The notes under the pieces are model-generated. The model saw only the letters and a program-made list of their open reading frames with translations. It searched no databases and was not told the DNA's origin. The translations under genes and the position numbers were made by a program. A stretch of 35,655 nucleotides of DNA from Azospirillum sp. 47_25 (GTDB lineage: Bacteria > Pseudomonadota > Alphaproteobacteria > RF32 > CAG-239), in the NCBI GenBank assembly GCA_001917125.1, contig MNTU01000046.1:1-35655 (forward strand), written 5' to 3'. Within the stretch, counting starts at the first letter, position 1, and the number at the start of each line of letters is the position of its first letter. Of this stretch, positions 6,409 to 14,734 are shown in pieces.

Positions 6409-9400
6409 TTATTTCGTAATAATGGTCTTAACCAAAAGGCCATCCTTAGTGTACACTTTCAGCGTGTTGCCGGAAGCCTGTCCCCAGCCGCCGCGTTCGG
6501 GAGTAACCTCTGCGGTTGAATCGCCGGTAAAGTTCTTAATACCTGCTAACAAAGCTCTTTGCTGAGACATGTCAACAACTTTAGAACCGCCGCCGATTTT
6601 TTCTCCGACGTAGCTCCAACCGGTACCGTCAATGGTGCAGGTTGAGGGGAAGTAAGTTCCGTCATCAAACTTGACAGCGCTGCGCAAACGATTGTCGTTG
6701 TAGCACTTGTCCCATCCGAAGAAAGAAGAAGTGTCATTCCAATCGTTGTCAAGCACAACCCATTTGCCGTTTTCGAAATTGATGACCCAGCAGTCACGGA
6801 AACGTCCGTCAGTGCCAAAGTCAGGATCGAAGACCAGAGTGTGTCCGGCTACGCCTTTCACGCGTCCCCAAGATTCGGGAACGTTCGGATTAACCGGCTG
6901 GGCAACCAACACGTTGGTGTAGCAGGTGGCAGTAAAATTCTTGGAAGCAACACTGTAACCCAAAACGCCGGTATGTGCATGGATATCGTAAGTGATACCG
7001 TCCACAACCTTAGTCTGGTTTGCATTGCTCAAGTTGTCGCTGCTGTGTGCCACGTTTCCGATTTCTACAAAGTCGAAGTTAAACTTGATTTCGACGCCGT
7101 CTTCAACTTCGCTGTATACGGCCTTTTCAGAAACGGCGGTATAAGTATCGTTGAAAATGGTGTAGTTTTCGGTGTAAACCGTGTTTGTTGTCGTGACAGT
7201 AATGTTCTGGCCGCCGCTGCGGGTGGTTGAATTACTGCTGCCAGGGGTTAAACCTGTGTAGGGCGCATTTGCTTCGCTGGCGATTTGGTCCTTGGATGCC
7301 TGCGGATTGACAATATAGTTCAAGTCAACTGATTTCTTGGCATTTTCACGGCTGTTGTCGGAATAGATTTTGGTGTATTCCTGCCATGCATTCCAAGTGT
7401 TGCCTGATTTAAAGTCAATTCCGTGGTTTCCGTACTCAACACTCTTCAGTGTTTTCGCTGCTTTCATTTTGAGTTCTGCTTCGCCGATCAAAGTGGTTTT
7501 AACACCGTTGTAGCTTGCTTCGATAGTCGAATTAGAGCTGTAACGTTTGTAACCGTCCTGATCAGAAAGAGCTTCGCTCTTGATGTTCTTGTTTACAAAG
7601 CTCCAATCGCTGTGCTTCATGGCTTCTTCGTGACCGAATTCATCAATGTAAACAGCTTCTTCGCTCTCAAAACCAAATACATAAGTAACTTTGTTTGAAC
7701 GAGTGGTATAGCTGGTGCTGTAACCTTCGATCTTGAAGCCCTTGTTATATCTGGTTTTGCCGTTGGAAGTTTTGCTTCCTGTGCTCGGAGAGCTTTCAGT
7801 GATGTTGAAGTCTGTGACTTCTTTCACTTGCTTAGCTGGAGCCTGTGCCTTGCGGCCAATGTTGACACCTATTTCCTTGCTGACACCTTTGCTGCCGTCT
7901 TTGTAAACGGGAATCTGGGTCATATAGGTATAAGTGCTGTCGCCGACCTCTCTCATTCCTTTGTCGGAATAGATATAATAAGAGATGTCTTTGTCATCGC
8001 CACCGGTTTGAGACTTTTTGAAGATAACCTTGCCGACGTAATTGTTTGCGTCAACAAAACGTCCGCTGATCGTGGAAGTGAACAGCTTGCGTTGATAGTT
8101 ACCGTCGTTTGCCAAGTCACTGAAAATACCGCTGACTTCAGAGAACTGCCATTCGAATACATTGAAATCAACCTCCTGACCGAATTCGTCGGTGTAGATG
8201 ATTTCCTGGCTGTGGCCTACAAAAACTTGATTTGACTTTTGCGTTTTGGTAACGGCTTCCTTGGTGTAGTTCGTAATGGTGTACGGACCGTCCGTGGTAA
8301 CGTTGCCTTTGACATTGCTGCCGAAACTCGGGTCAAGTTTGCTGATGTTCAGATTGTCAACCACGATTTCTTGATCGATGGGAGAAGTTACATAGAAAGT
8401 AACATTGTGTCCTACCTGACCAATTTCTTTCTTGGTTCCGTCATCATAAATCGCATATTTATCACGATAAACGAAGATAGTCTGTGCATCAACTTTTTGG
8501 TAAGCTTTGGGGCCATATTCATAACGGATGGCACTGGGGTCAGTCGGGTCGCTTCCGCTCAGAGTTGCGCGAAGCAGCTGCTTCGGCTTAATCGGGGTAA
8601 CGGTTTCAGCCAGCTTGAACTGATAATGAATCGTGTCACTATACATCTGGTTTTCCGTGTCGCCCTCGTTTTTGCTGCTCTTTGCAAATTTAACCCAGTT
8701 CAGAGTCCATGCCGGAATCTTCACTTCGTCTGACAAGCCGTCTTCGTCGGTGTACAGCACGCTTTCAGGTACATAGGCCTGTAAAGCATTGTTGAAGCCG
8801 ACATATTCAAAGGTGTTTGAATATTGGCAAGCCTGCCAGGTGAAAGTTCCGACTTCGGTTTTTTCTTTCTTCACCAGTTTTTTCACCGCTTCGTTGCTCT
8901 TGCGGGCGTAGTCGCGGTTTTTAACGGCAATCGGGTCTTCAACGGTCACGCGGTAGTTCGGGTCAAAGGTCAGGTTGAAGATGGTGTCTTTCGAACCATC
9001 GTTATATCTGTTTTCCTTATCAAACTCAATAACCACTTTGTCGCCGTCAATTTTCGGACGTTCGTTGATGATGTCAATGCCGGCTTTCTTTTGGCCGTCT
9101 TTCAGCTTAATCAACTCGGCTTCGCCTTTGTATTCGGCGCTGCGTTTGTTAAAGGTGGCTGAAATGGTTGACGTCAGCAATTTGCGTTCTTTGCCGTCCT
9201 GCGGTTCCATGTCTGTCAGTTTGGTGCCAAGGTCCACAAAGTCCCATGTGCGGAATTCAAATTGGTGTTCAATGCCGAGCGAGTCAACGCAGGTTGCTTC
9301 TTCGGATTTGCCATCGAAAATGAATTGCGCCTTGTTGGTTTTGGTGGTTATTTTTTGGCCGTACTTCTGAACGAAGACGTTTTTACCTCTTTCTTCCTTA

Positions 9401-10458
9401 TCTCCGTATGCGATTTTGCTGTATTTTTCAGCTTCCAGGTTTTTGATTTCAAAATCAGAAACGTTAACCGGAGTCTGAATTGCCGGGGTGTCAACGCGGC
9501 AATAAAGCAATACTTCAGGGCGGTAAGAAAGTTTGGTTTCGCCGGTGGAGAGGAGTTTTTCAAACTGAATCCAAGCCTTGGATACGGTAATCTTCTGGCT
9601 GGTTTCGGCTGAGATTGAATCCTTGACGAATTCAAAACCTTTCTCTTTGGCGGTGTAGGCAATCACTTCTTCGGGATCGTCAGGAATCGGCGGGTTAGTG
9701 CCTTCCTTGGCAATCCAGACTTTTTCGCCGTGCATGGTGAATTCGACCTTGCGGTTGTCGGTGCCTTTGGAATCGGTTCCGTAAGCAAGCGCATCGTTAA
9801 AGATAAAATCTATACGATACCACTTGTAGTCTGCGGAATCCTGCTCCAAATAAACAGGTTCCACTTTGACCAATTTGCGGTCGGTCCAGTGGTTTTTGCA
9901 GAGGTCTTCAAACGTTGCTCCCTGAATGGTGACAGACTCGTCTGAGCAAGTCTGTTCATCAATGGTTGAGAGCTTGAAGACTTCGCCGCCTTGTTCACCG
10001 TTAAAGGTGTAAGCGCGGACAACGCGGCCGTCTTCCAAAGTTTTTGATTCTTCTTTCCAGGTTTCAAAAACTTTGACCGAGCGGGCAAAACGGGTCTTTT
10101 TCAGTCCGTAGCCTTTAACCGTGTTGGTCACGGTGTAAGCAACGGAATCCTGTTTCACCGGAACATCTTCCTTATACAGGATGTCAACGATGAACTGGTG
10201 AACGGATTTGGCTGAAATCAGAGCCTCATAATTGCCCTGCGGGACAACAACCGAACGGGTTTTGATTTCGGCGTTGTCTGAAGTGTAGGTGTTAACTACA
10301 TTTTCGGTGCAGTTGTTGCGCAACACTTCATCTACTGTCGGGTCGACCGGTCTAACGGGTTGGTCGCCTTCGATTTCACTGCCGGAGCAAGCTCCGAGAA
10401 TCACGGTGCAGAGAGTCATCATGATGACTGCAACTGCGAGATTGATTAACTTTTTCAT
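6409..10458 (-). CDS. Giant modular lipoprotein, Bacteroidetes-like
   Basis: A 1349-residue predicted lipoprotein of unknown function. Residues 1-23 form a signal peptide with lipobox LGAC. The lipidated Cys24 is followed by SGSEIEGD, an acidic stretch like the surface-export signal of Bacteroidetes lipoproteins. At least three related modules are visible at about residues 365-500, 735-870 and 915-1050. Each carries the series T.SNK...F, [IV]DE.G.E, W.F, R...[TS]STI and a beta-rich tail with YNDGS-like turns. A weaker copy may lie at 545-690. Residues 1194-1349 are homologous to the C-terminus of the 626-residue lipoprotein at 12311. No transmembrane helix follows the signal, so it is probably a surface or periplasmic beta-rich protein. 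There is no Shine-Dalgarno site before the ATG. Adhesion or glycan binding is possible but unproven. Confidence 0.8.
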   Translation of the reverse strand: MKKLINLAVAVIMMTLCTVILGACSGSEIEGDQPVRPVDPTVDEVLRNNCTENVVNTYTSDNAEIKTRSVVVPQGNYEALISAKSVHQFIVDILYKEDVPVKQDSVAYTVTNTVKGYGLKKTRFARSVKVFETWKEESKTLEDGRVVRAYTFNGEQGGEVFKLSTIDEQTCSDESVTIQGATFEDLCKNHWTDRKLVKVEPVYLEQDSADYKWYRIDFIFNDALAYGTDSKGTDNRKVEFTMHGEKVWIAKEGTNPPIPDDPEEVIAYTAKEKGFEFVKDSISAETSQKITVSKAWIQFEKLLSTGETKLSYRPEVLLYCRVDTPAIQTPVNVSDFEIKNLEAEKYSKIAYGDKEERGKNVFVQKYGQKITTKTNKAQFIFDGKSEEATCVDSLGIEHQFEFRTWDFVDLGTKLTDMEPQDGKERKLLTSTISATFNKRSAEYKGEAELIKLKDGQKKAGIDIINERPKIDGDKVVIEFDKENRYNDGSKDTIFNLTFDPNYRVTVEDPIAVKNRDYARKSNEAVKKLVKKEKTEVGTFTWQACQYSNTFEYVGFNNALQAYVPESVLYTDEDGLSDEVKIPAWTLNWVKFAKSSKNEGDTENQMYSDTIHYQFKLAETVTPIKPKQLLRATLSGSDPTDPSAIRYEYGPKAYQKVDAQTIFVYRDKYAIYDDGTKKEIGQVGHNVTFYVTSPIDQEIVVDNLNISKLDPSFGSNVKGNVTTDGPYTITNYTKEAVTKTQKSNQVFVGHSQEIIYTDEFGQEVDFNVFEWQFSEVSGIFSDLANDGNYQRKLFTSTISGRFVDANNYVGKVIFKKSQTGGDDKDISYYIYSDKGMREVGDSTYTYMTQIPVYKDGSKGVSKEIGVNIGRKAQAPAKQVKEVTDFNITESSPSTGSKTSNGKTRYNKGFKIEGYSTSYTTRSNKVTYVFGFESEEAVYIDEFGHEEAMKHSDWSFVNKNIKSEALSDQDGYKRYSSNSTIEASYNGVKTTLIGEAELKMKAAKTLKSVEYGNHGIDFKSGNTWNAWQEYTKIYSDNSRENAKKSVDLNYIVNPQASKDQIASEANAPYTGLTPGSSNSTTRSGGQNITVTTTNTVYTENYTIFNDTYTAVSEKAVYSEVEDGVEIKFNFDFVEIGNVAHSSDNLSNANQTKVVDGITYDIHAHTGVLGYSVASKNFTATCYTNVLVAQPVNPNVPESWGRVKGVAGHTLVFDPDFGTDGRFRDCWVINFENGKWVVLDNDWNDTSSFFGWDKCYNDNRLRSAVKFDDGTYFPSTCTIDGTGWSYVGEKIGGGSKVVDMSQQRALLAGIKNFTGDSTAEVTPERGGWGQASGNTLKVYTKDGLLVKTIITK

Positions 10459-10648
10459 TTTTAAAAGGATTTTATTTGTTATTATTATTTGTTTTTAAAA
10501 TGAAAAGACACTCGGCTTTGCGGGCCAAGAGTGCAGGGTTTCCGAATTTGCGGTTCAGAAACTATCGTGAGTCGGACCAGTAAATAAAATATAAGTTTTC
10601 ACCCTTTTATTTTACCTTCCTAATTATATACAACATTGTACGATGACA

Positions 10649-10720
10649 TAATGTATATTTTGTCGATTTTTAGTATATTACAGATTTGGGCAAATTACAA
10701 TAAAAACTTGTGCGAAAAAG
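10649..10720 (-). promoter_or_regulatory. Promoter region of the 1349-residue lipoprotein, paralogous to 14422-14490
   Basis: The segment resembles the region upstream of the 626-residue lipoprotein. Both hold TAATG....ATTTTGTC and, about 45 nt further, CAATAAAA...TCGTGC-like sequence. On the minus strand TCGACA (10661-10666) occupies the place of a perfect TTGACA in the other copy. TACAAT further down could be a -10, though its 20-nt spacing is long. The start codon is about 200 nt downstream. Confidence 0.45.
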
Positions 10721-10915
10721 GCGATATTTATAATTTTAACGAAATTGTAACAATCGGATTTTGCGGAATTTATTCTGTTAATGTTTGACAAAATCAAGAC
10801 AAAGGTCTCAGGGGAAACGGGAGAGGCTGCGGCGGGAGGAGTGGATTATCCGGTATCGCCACACCCGGCGAGTGAGGCATACCCGGCTGGTGAGTCAATG
10901 CCCGGCGGGGAAGGC

Positions 10916-11057
10916 AATAGACGGCAGATAAGATGATACTCTGTGGCATGGATTATCCGGTCAAGCCGGATAATGACAGTTTTTATTTATGTTTTGAAGG
11001 TGCCCCGGTCAAGCCGGATAATGACGGGAACAGAGCAGGACGGGCGAATAATAACAG
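10916..11057. repeat. Direct repeat A, copy 1 (142 nt)
   Basis: This segment recurs at 11164-11305 with five mismatches in 142 positions, offset by 248 nt. It contains two palindromes with TCAAG loops: ATTATCCGG/CCGGATAAT (10952-10974) and CCGG-TCAAG-CCGG near 11015. Such palindromes are typical of REP-like elements scattered between alphaproteobacterial genes. Confidence 0.9.
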
Positions 11058-11092
11058 AGAAGGAGTGCAGGCTGTGATTGCTTCTATTTATT

Positions 11093-11180
11093 GTCATTGC
11101 CCGACTTGATCGGGCAATCCAAATTGAAGCTGCTCTGATTAAGCTGCATTCGGTGGATGAGGTAATAGGCGGCAGATAAG
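11093..11180. repeat. Composite repeat B, copy 1
   Basis: It begins with the palindrome ATTGCCCGA-CTTGA-TCGGGCAAT (11096-11118), then ATTGAAGCTGC and a GGTGGATGAGGTAATAG-like segment. The same arrangement recurs at 15690-15777 with substitutions. Its 3' end overlaps the start of direct repeat A copy 2, so A and B are parts of one larger mosaic. Confidence 0.8.
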
Positions 11181-11305
11181 ATGATACTCTGTGGCATAGA
11201 TTATCCGGTCAAGCCGGATAATGACAGTTTTTATTTATGTTTTGAAGGAGCCCCGGTCAAGCCGGATAATGACGGGAACAGAGCAGGACGGGTGAATAAT
11301 AGCAG
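11164..11305. repeat. Direct repeat A, copy 2 (142 nt)
   Basis: About 96% identical to 10916-11057. The palindrome ATTATCCGG-TCAAG-CCGGATAAT lies at 11200-11222 and the shorter CCGG-TCAAG-CCGG near 11259. The near identity of the copies suggests recent duplication together with the spacer. Confidence 0.9.
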
Positions 11306-11383
11306 GAAAGAAAGGGCAGATAATGACAGGGAGTGTGAAGAATGGCAACAAAGGGAAAAAATGACGGGGAAGATTTAAAAAGG

Positions 11384-11411
11384 AACGACGGGAGCCTAAG
11401 CCCCCGCCGTT
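11384..11411 (-). terminator. Terminator of the 260-residue barrel gene
   Basis: AACGACGGG (11384-11392) pairs with CCCGCCGTT (11403-11411) with one mismatch. On the minus strand a T-rich tract (CTTTTTAA) follows. It is about 40 nt beyond the stop codon at 11454. Confidence 0.7.
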
Positions 11412-11453
11412 GTATATCTCGAGATAGAATAATAAGTTAAAAATTTTTGACTT

Positions 11454-12236
11454 TTAGAACAGGAAGGTGAGGCTGGCTTTAACACCTGTCTCGTGTACCT
11501 TTACTGTTATGTTTCCCGGTTTGTCCACGTTATAAGCGCGGTAAGAACCGGAAATAGTCAGGTAGATTGGGTTCTTTACGGAGTATGCTTTTTTAGCATG
11601 CTTTTGTCCGTCTTTACCGTACAGAGACACTGTGGGTCTCTTTGTGGTGTGACCAATCTTGATTTTTACACCGCCGTTTACGCCAACTGTGAAGGCGTTA
11701 GAGTGTTGATTGTGATTACGTTGTTCGTCATCAAACATCACTCCGGTATCAACGGTGAAGTATTTGTAACCAGCTGTTGGGCCGGCAAATACTTTGAATG
11801 CGTCATTTCCTACTTCGAAGTTGGCGCGAGCTTCAATACCGTAAGAGGTATAGCTCTGTCCGTCAACATCAACCTGCCCCGCATATGCAAAGGCTTCGGG
11901 AGAGAAACAACGTAACCCTGCTCCTTGGTAACCTACCTTCAAACCGGCTTCGTAGCCATGGTTGAAGTTATATCCTGCTTCAGCTCCGATGAGGAAACCG
12001 CGGCGGTTTGTCACTTCAATCTTGTTTGATGTGGCTTTGCCTTCTGATATCCATTTGAAGTCCTTATGGGCTTTATCGGATATGGAGGCCTGAATAGTTC
12101 TGATGTTGAGCATATTCAGAGAATCCAACTGAGTTTGGGTTAATGACTGGGCGCTAGCATTGTTAACGCCGAAAACGAATGAGAAAACAGCTGCAATGGC
12201 AGCAATAACTACTGTATTGAATTTAGAAGTTGTCAT
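11454..12236 (-). CDS. Predicted outer-membrane beta-barrel protein, Bacteroidetes-like
   Basis: A 260-residue exported protein. The signal peptide of about 29 residues ends in ASA and the mature chain begins with Gln (QSLTQTQ). The first 40 mature residues are a helical, polar segment. Barrel-like strands with G/aromatic alternation follow (GFLIGAEAGYNFNHGYEAGLKVGYQG, YGIEARANFEVG, VFAGPTAGYKYFTV). The chain ends in VKASLTFLF, with a terminal Phe as in BAM substrates. It lies 74 nt after the 626-residue lipoprotein with a hairpin between, so the two probably share a transcript. No Shine-Dalgarno site precedes the ATG. The lipoprotein/barrel pairing suggests that they act together at the cell surface; no specific function is readable. 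Confidence 0.75.
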   Translation of the reverse strand: MTTSKFNTVVIAAIAAVFSFVFGVNNASAQSLTQTQLDSLNMLNIRTIQASISDKAHKDFKWISEGKATSNKIEVTNRRGFLIGAEAGYNFNHGYEAGLKVGYQGAGLRCFSPEAFAYAGQVDVDGQSYTSYGIEARANFEVGNDAFKVFAGPTAGYKYFTVDTGVMFDDEQRNHNQHSNAFTVGVNGGVKIKIGHTTKRPTVSLYGKDGQKHAKKAYSVKNPIYLTISGSYRAYNVDKPGNITVKVHETGVKASLTFLF

Positions 12237-12251
12237 AATTGTAAGTATTGT

Positions 12252-12277
12252 GTCCCGGCTTTTTAGGGGGCCGGGAC
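12252..12277 (-). promoter_or_regulatory. Hairpin between the 626-residue lipoprotein and the barrel gene
   Basis: GTCCCGGC (12252-12259) pairs perfectly with GCCGGGAC (12270-12277). On the minus strand the sequence after the stem has no T-run, so it is not an ordinary terminator. It stands 16 nt before the barrel start codon and may act in mRNA processing or translation control. On the plus strand it is followed by T-rich sequence. Confidence 0.55.
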
Positions 12278-12310
12278 GGGTTATTTAATTTGTTTGTTTT
12301 TTTTTGATTC

Positions 12311-14191
12311 TTAATTTGCTGACGGAATGCAATTGATTGTGAAAATATCAGTTACTTTGTCGTCAACGTTATAACAGGTCACGGTCAGAATCTTTTTACC
12401 GTTCACTGTTTTAAATTCAGCATTGTGCTGAATGATAGGGGTCGGCTTTGCGGTGTTGTCTTTGGTGAAGTTTTTGATTCCACCGGTAACAGCACGCTGG
12501 TCAGTCATATTGACTGCAAAGTTGATCCCTGTCTTAGTTTCAGCGGTGTACACCCAACCATTGCCGTCGATTGTAACCATTGCGGGGTAAACTGTACCGT
12601 TGCGATAAGCTCCGGAGGTCATACGATTGTCATCGTAGATCTGGTCAAAGCTCATGAACGCGTTGGTAACGGTTTTCCAGTTCTTGTCGATAACGCGGAT
12701 TTGGCCTTTAGTTGTCCGAAGAGTCAGACAAGTGTGCCAGTAGTCGTTGTTACCGATAGTTTCCACAATACGAGTTACACCAACAACGCCGGTGATTTCT
12801 CCCCATTCGCTGGGAATAGTTTCATTGTCGGGTGTCGGGTTTTCAGGTTCCGGGTCAGGAGTAGGATCTGGATCGGGATCCGGGGTCGGGTCAACCGGTT
12901 CTTGTTTGTTCTCACGCAGAATATTCACGATGCCAGAAGCGTGGAAGAGCTGCTGGTTGAAAGTGATTTCAGCCTTAACGGTATTCTTCTCAGTTGAGAT
13001 GTTGCCGTTTGCAGTCGTATTCTGAGCGTGAACGCCTTGTGCGATAGACTCGCTCGGGCTCAAGAACTGGAAGTCCTTGCCATTAATCTTGATATAAGAT
13101 TCGTGATGGAAAGAACTTAAGATTTCGTCGAAATCTGTGAATTTGAAGTTAGTTTTTGACGAAATTTTGCGGCGGTACACGATACCGTGTTCCATACCGT
13201 TTGTTTCGTTCGTATTCTTAACTTCAGTAAATTCAGTCATGCTCGGATTTGCATCCTGAACAAGGCTGACAAACTTTGACGGACCTTCGGTAGAGACGTT
13301 CTTAGACCATTCTTTCGGGAATTCCCAACCAAAAGGCATAGAAACCCAGAAAGTTAACTGTTCTTTTTCACCGTTATTCCATGTGCAATTCAAAGTCATG
13401 TAAGACTTCTTCTCGTCCATGTCAAACCAACGATTTACATATTCAGCGTCTTCGATTGTTTCTTTTCCCGGTTCTTCCGGCTCCTCACTTTCCTGTTTGA
13501 ACAAGAAAGTTCCGGCAACAGTGAAGTCTTTCACGATGTTTTTCTTTCCACGGATTGAATATTCCGTGTAGTATGCCTTGTGGGGCATATAGAAAGAATC
13601 GCGTTCAATCTTATTGGCTTCGTCGGCCATTTCGATGAACTTCACGGTTGTTTGCTCCGGCATTGCCTTGATTGAGTCAATGCTGACATAAGCAAGCTGT
13701 GACTTTTCATTAGCAATGAACACATGGCCGTTTAACCAGCGCGTGTTCATCTCAATTGAAGTCTCGGCAAACTTTTCAGTGATAACTCTGTCGTGGCTGA
13801 AGACGAGAGTATCGCGGAGCGACTTCTCATCAACAATGTCTTCAACTTCTTCACCAAGAGTTACCTCTGTGGCGTCGAAAGTCTTAGATGCACGGAGTAC
13901 CTCTTCAACTGTCCAGTTGATTGTAGCCGGCAGCTCAATCTCGAAAGATTTCTGCTGGCCGAGGTCTGTGTACTTAGTAACCGAAGTTGCTTCGTCCACA
14001 AACGTGTTTTCCTTTTCAGCCCAGTTGTGGTTGATATAAGTATCGTCCACTTTTGTGCTTACTTCGGGTTTAATAGGTTCTTGACGTTCGTCCATGTCCA
14101 TATCAGAACCGGAGCAAGAAGTCAGAACACTCAAGGCGGCGCAGAGAACCATCATGATGGCTGCAGCTGCAAAGTTTTTTAAATTTTTCAT
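12311..14191 (-). CDS. Large lipoprotein with Pro/Asp linker, Bacteroidetes-like
   Basis: A 626-residue predicted lipoprotein. The signal peptide (MKNLKNFAAAAIMMVL...) is related to that of the 1349-residue protein, with lipobox VLTSC. SGSDMDMDE follows the Cys, like Bacteroidetes surface-export signals. The central part, to about residue 425, is beta-rich and unrecognised. Residues about 428-458 form a Pro/Asp/Glu-rich linker (PTPDPDPDPTPDPEPE). Residues 460-626 form the domain shared with the other lipoprotein, with WG.I.GV.G, YDDNRM.S, TIDG.GW, QRA and GIKNFT.D.TA..TP. The linker suggests that this domain is held away from the rest of the chain. There is no Shine-Dalgarno site. It is the first gene of a probable two-gene unit with the barrel gene at 11454. 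Confidence 0.8.
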   Translation of the reverse strand: MKNLKNFAAAAIMMVLCAALSVLTSCSGSDMDMDERQEPIKPEVSTKVDDTYINHNWAEKENTFVDEATSVTKYTDLGQQKSFEIELPATINWTVEEVLRASKTFDATEVTLGEEVEDIVDEKSLRDTLVFSHDRVITEKFAETSIEMNTRWLNGHVFIANEKSQLAYVSIDSIKAMPEQTTVKFIEMADEANKIERDSFYMPHKAYYTEYSIRGKKNIVKDFTVAGTFLFKQESEEPEEPGKETIEDAEYVNRWFDMDEKKSYMTLNCTWNNGEKEQLTFWVSMPFGWEFPKEWSKNVSTEGPSKFVSLVQDANPSMTEFTEVKNTNETNGMEHGIVYRRKISSKTNFKFTDFDEILSSFHHESYIKINGKDFQFLSPSESIAQGVHAQNTTANGNISTEKNTVKAEITFNQQLFHASGIVNILRENKQEPVDPTPDPDPDPTPDPEPENPTPDNETIPSEWGEITGVVGVTRIVETIGNNDYWHTCLTLRTTKGQIRVIDKNWKTVTNAFMSFDQIYDDNRMTSGAYRNGTVYPAMVTIDGNGWVYTAETKTGINFAVNMTDQRAVTGGIKNFTKDNTAKPTPIIQHNAEFKTVNGKKILTVTCYNVDDKVTDIFTINCIPSAN

Positions 14192-14734
14192 ACTTGGATA
14201 TTTTTTTTTATTTATTTTTTACTTTGTTGTTTCCCGCAAATTTGCTGTAAGCGGGTGAAAAATTAGGCTCTGGGCAGTCGTAACTGAGAACCAAGATATT
14301 TTTTTCCAGTACATTGAGAATTTTTAAGAATCAGCAAAACATTAAATTAAAAACCCTTTTACAGCTTTCAATTATGTTTGTTTTTTCATTCTCGGAGAAT
14401 AATTTTCAATGTAATAGAATATAATGCTTATTTTGTCAATTATCACTATATCACAAAATTGCTTAACAAACAATAAAATTCGTGCAAAAAACTTTGAAAA
14501 TAAGCCATAAGCGCTTGAAAATAAGCAGGATAAAGGAGTCTGATCGGGTGAGCAGCGTGAACGTTGTTCAAGGCCTTGGAATCTCTGAAAGTGGCGGCTG
14601 AATCAGGTTTTTGCGCCGGGAGGCCGAGGAAAAAATAGAAATTTGTCAAAAAGATGACAAAATAAGTTGAATCCGTGATGAAACGGAATTATAGTGGCGG
14701 CAAGTGATAAAATTTGTTACGGCGGAACGGAAAA
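14192..14734. other. 543-nt gap between divergent accessory genes
   Basis: 14192-14290 is the leader of the 626-residue lipoprotein with a short hairpin (CCCGC/GCGGG, 14233-14256). 14422-14490 holds its promoter region. 14491-14734 leads to the plus-strand gene at 14735. It contains ATGACAAAAT-like and TTGTTAC-like fragments but no promoter I trust. No RNA gene is recognised. Confidence 0.6.
14422..14490 (-). promoter_or_regulatory. Promoter region of the 626-residue lipoprotein
   Basis: On the minus strand TTGACA (14434-14439) is a perfect -35. After 17 nt, TATTAC is a fair -10. The start codon is about 240 nt downstream, leaving a long leader with a CCCGC/GCGGG hairpin (14233-14256). The segment is paralogous to 10649-10720 upstream of the larger lipoprotein, so the two genes may be co-regulated. 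I saw no Bacteroidetes-type TAnnTTTG promoter. Confidence 0.5.

Larger units (their letters stand above)
10459..11453. other. 995-nt non-coding stretch: leader, promoter region and palindromic repeats
   Basis: No gene is convincing here. 10459-10720 is the leader and promoter region of the big lipoprotein (hairpin CACTCGGC with GCC-aa-GAGTG at 10509-10533). 10721-10850 is AT-rich with nothing I can name. 10850-11305 is a patchwork of short palindromes and direct repeats, listed separately. 11306-11383 is repeat-derived spacer leading to a terminator. A 65-codon open frame at 11181-11378 is made almost wholly of repeat sequence and is not counted as a gene. Confidence 0.7.

Noticed and set aside
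10916..11305. Possible CRISPR array
   Set aside because: Only two long copies with a 248-nt offset and internal palindromes; there are no regular short repeats with unique spacers and no cas genes.
11181..11378. 65-codon plus-strand open frame
   Set aside because: It is built from the palindromic direct repeats (VKPDND appears twice from the same repeat) and has no ribosome site.
6409..14191. Assembly chimera with a Bacteroidetes contig
   Set aside because: The block contains alphaproteobacterial-type REP palindromes internally and has sigma-70-like rather than Bacteroidetes-like promoter motifs, so a chimera is less likely, though only reads can settle it.
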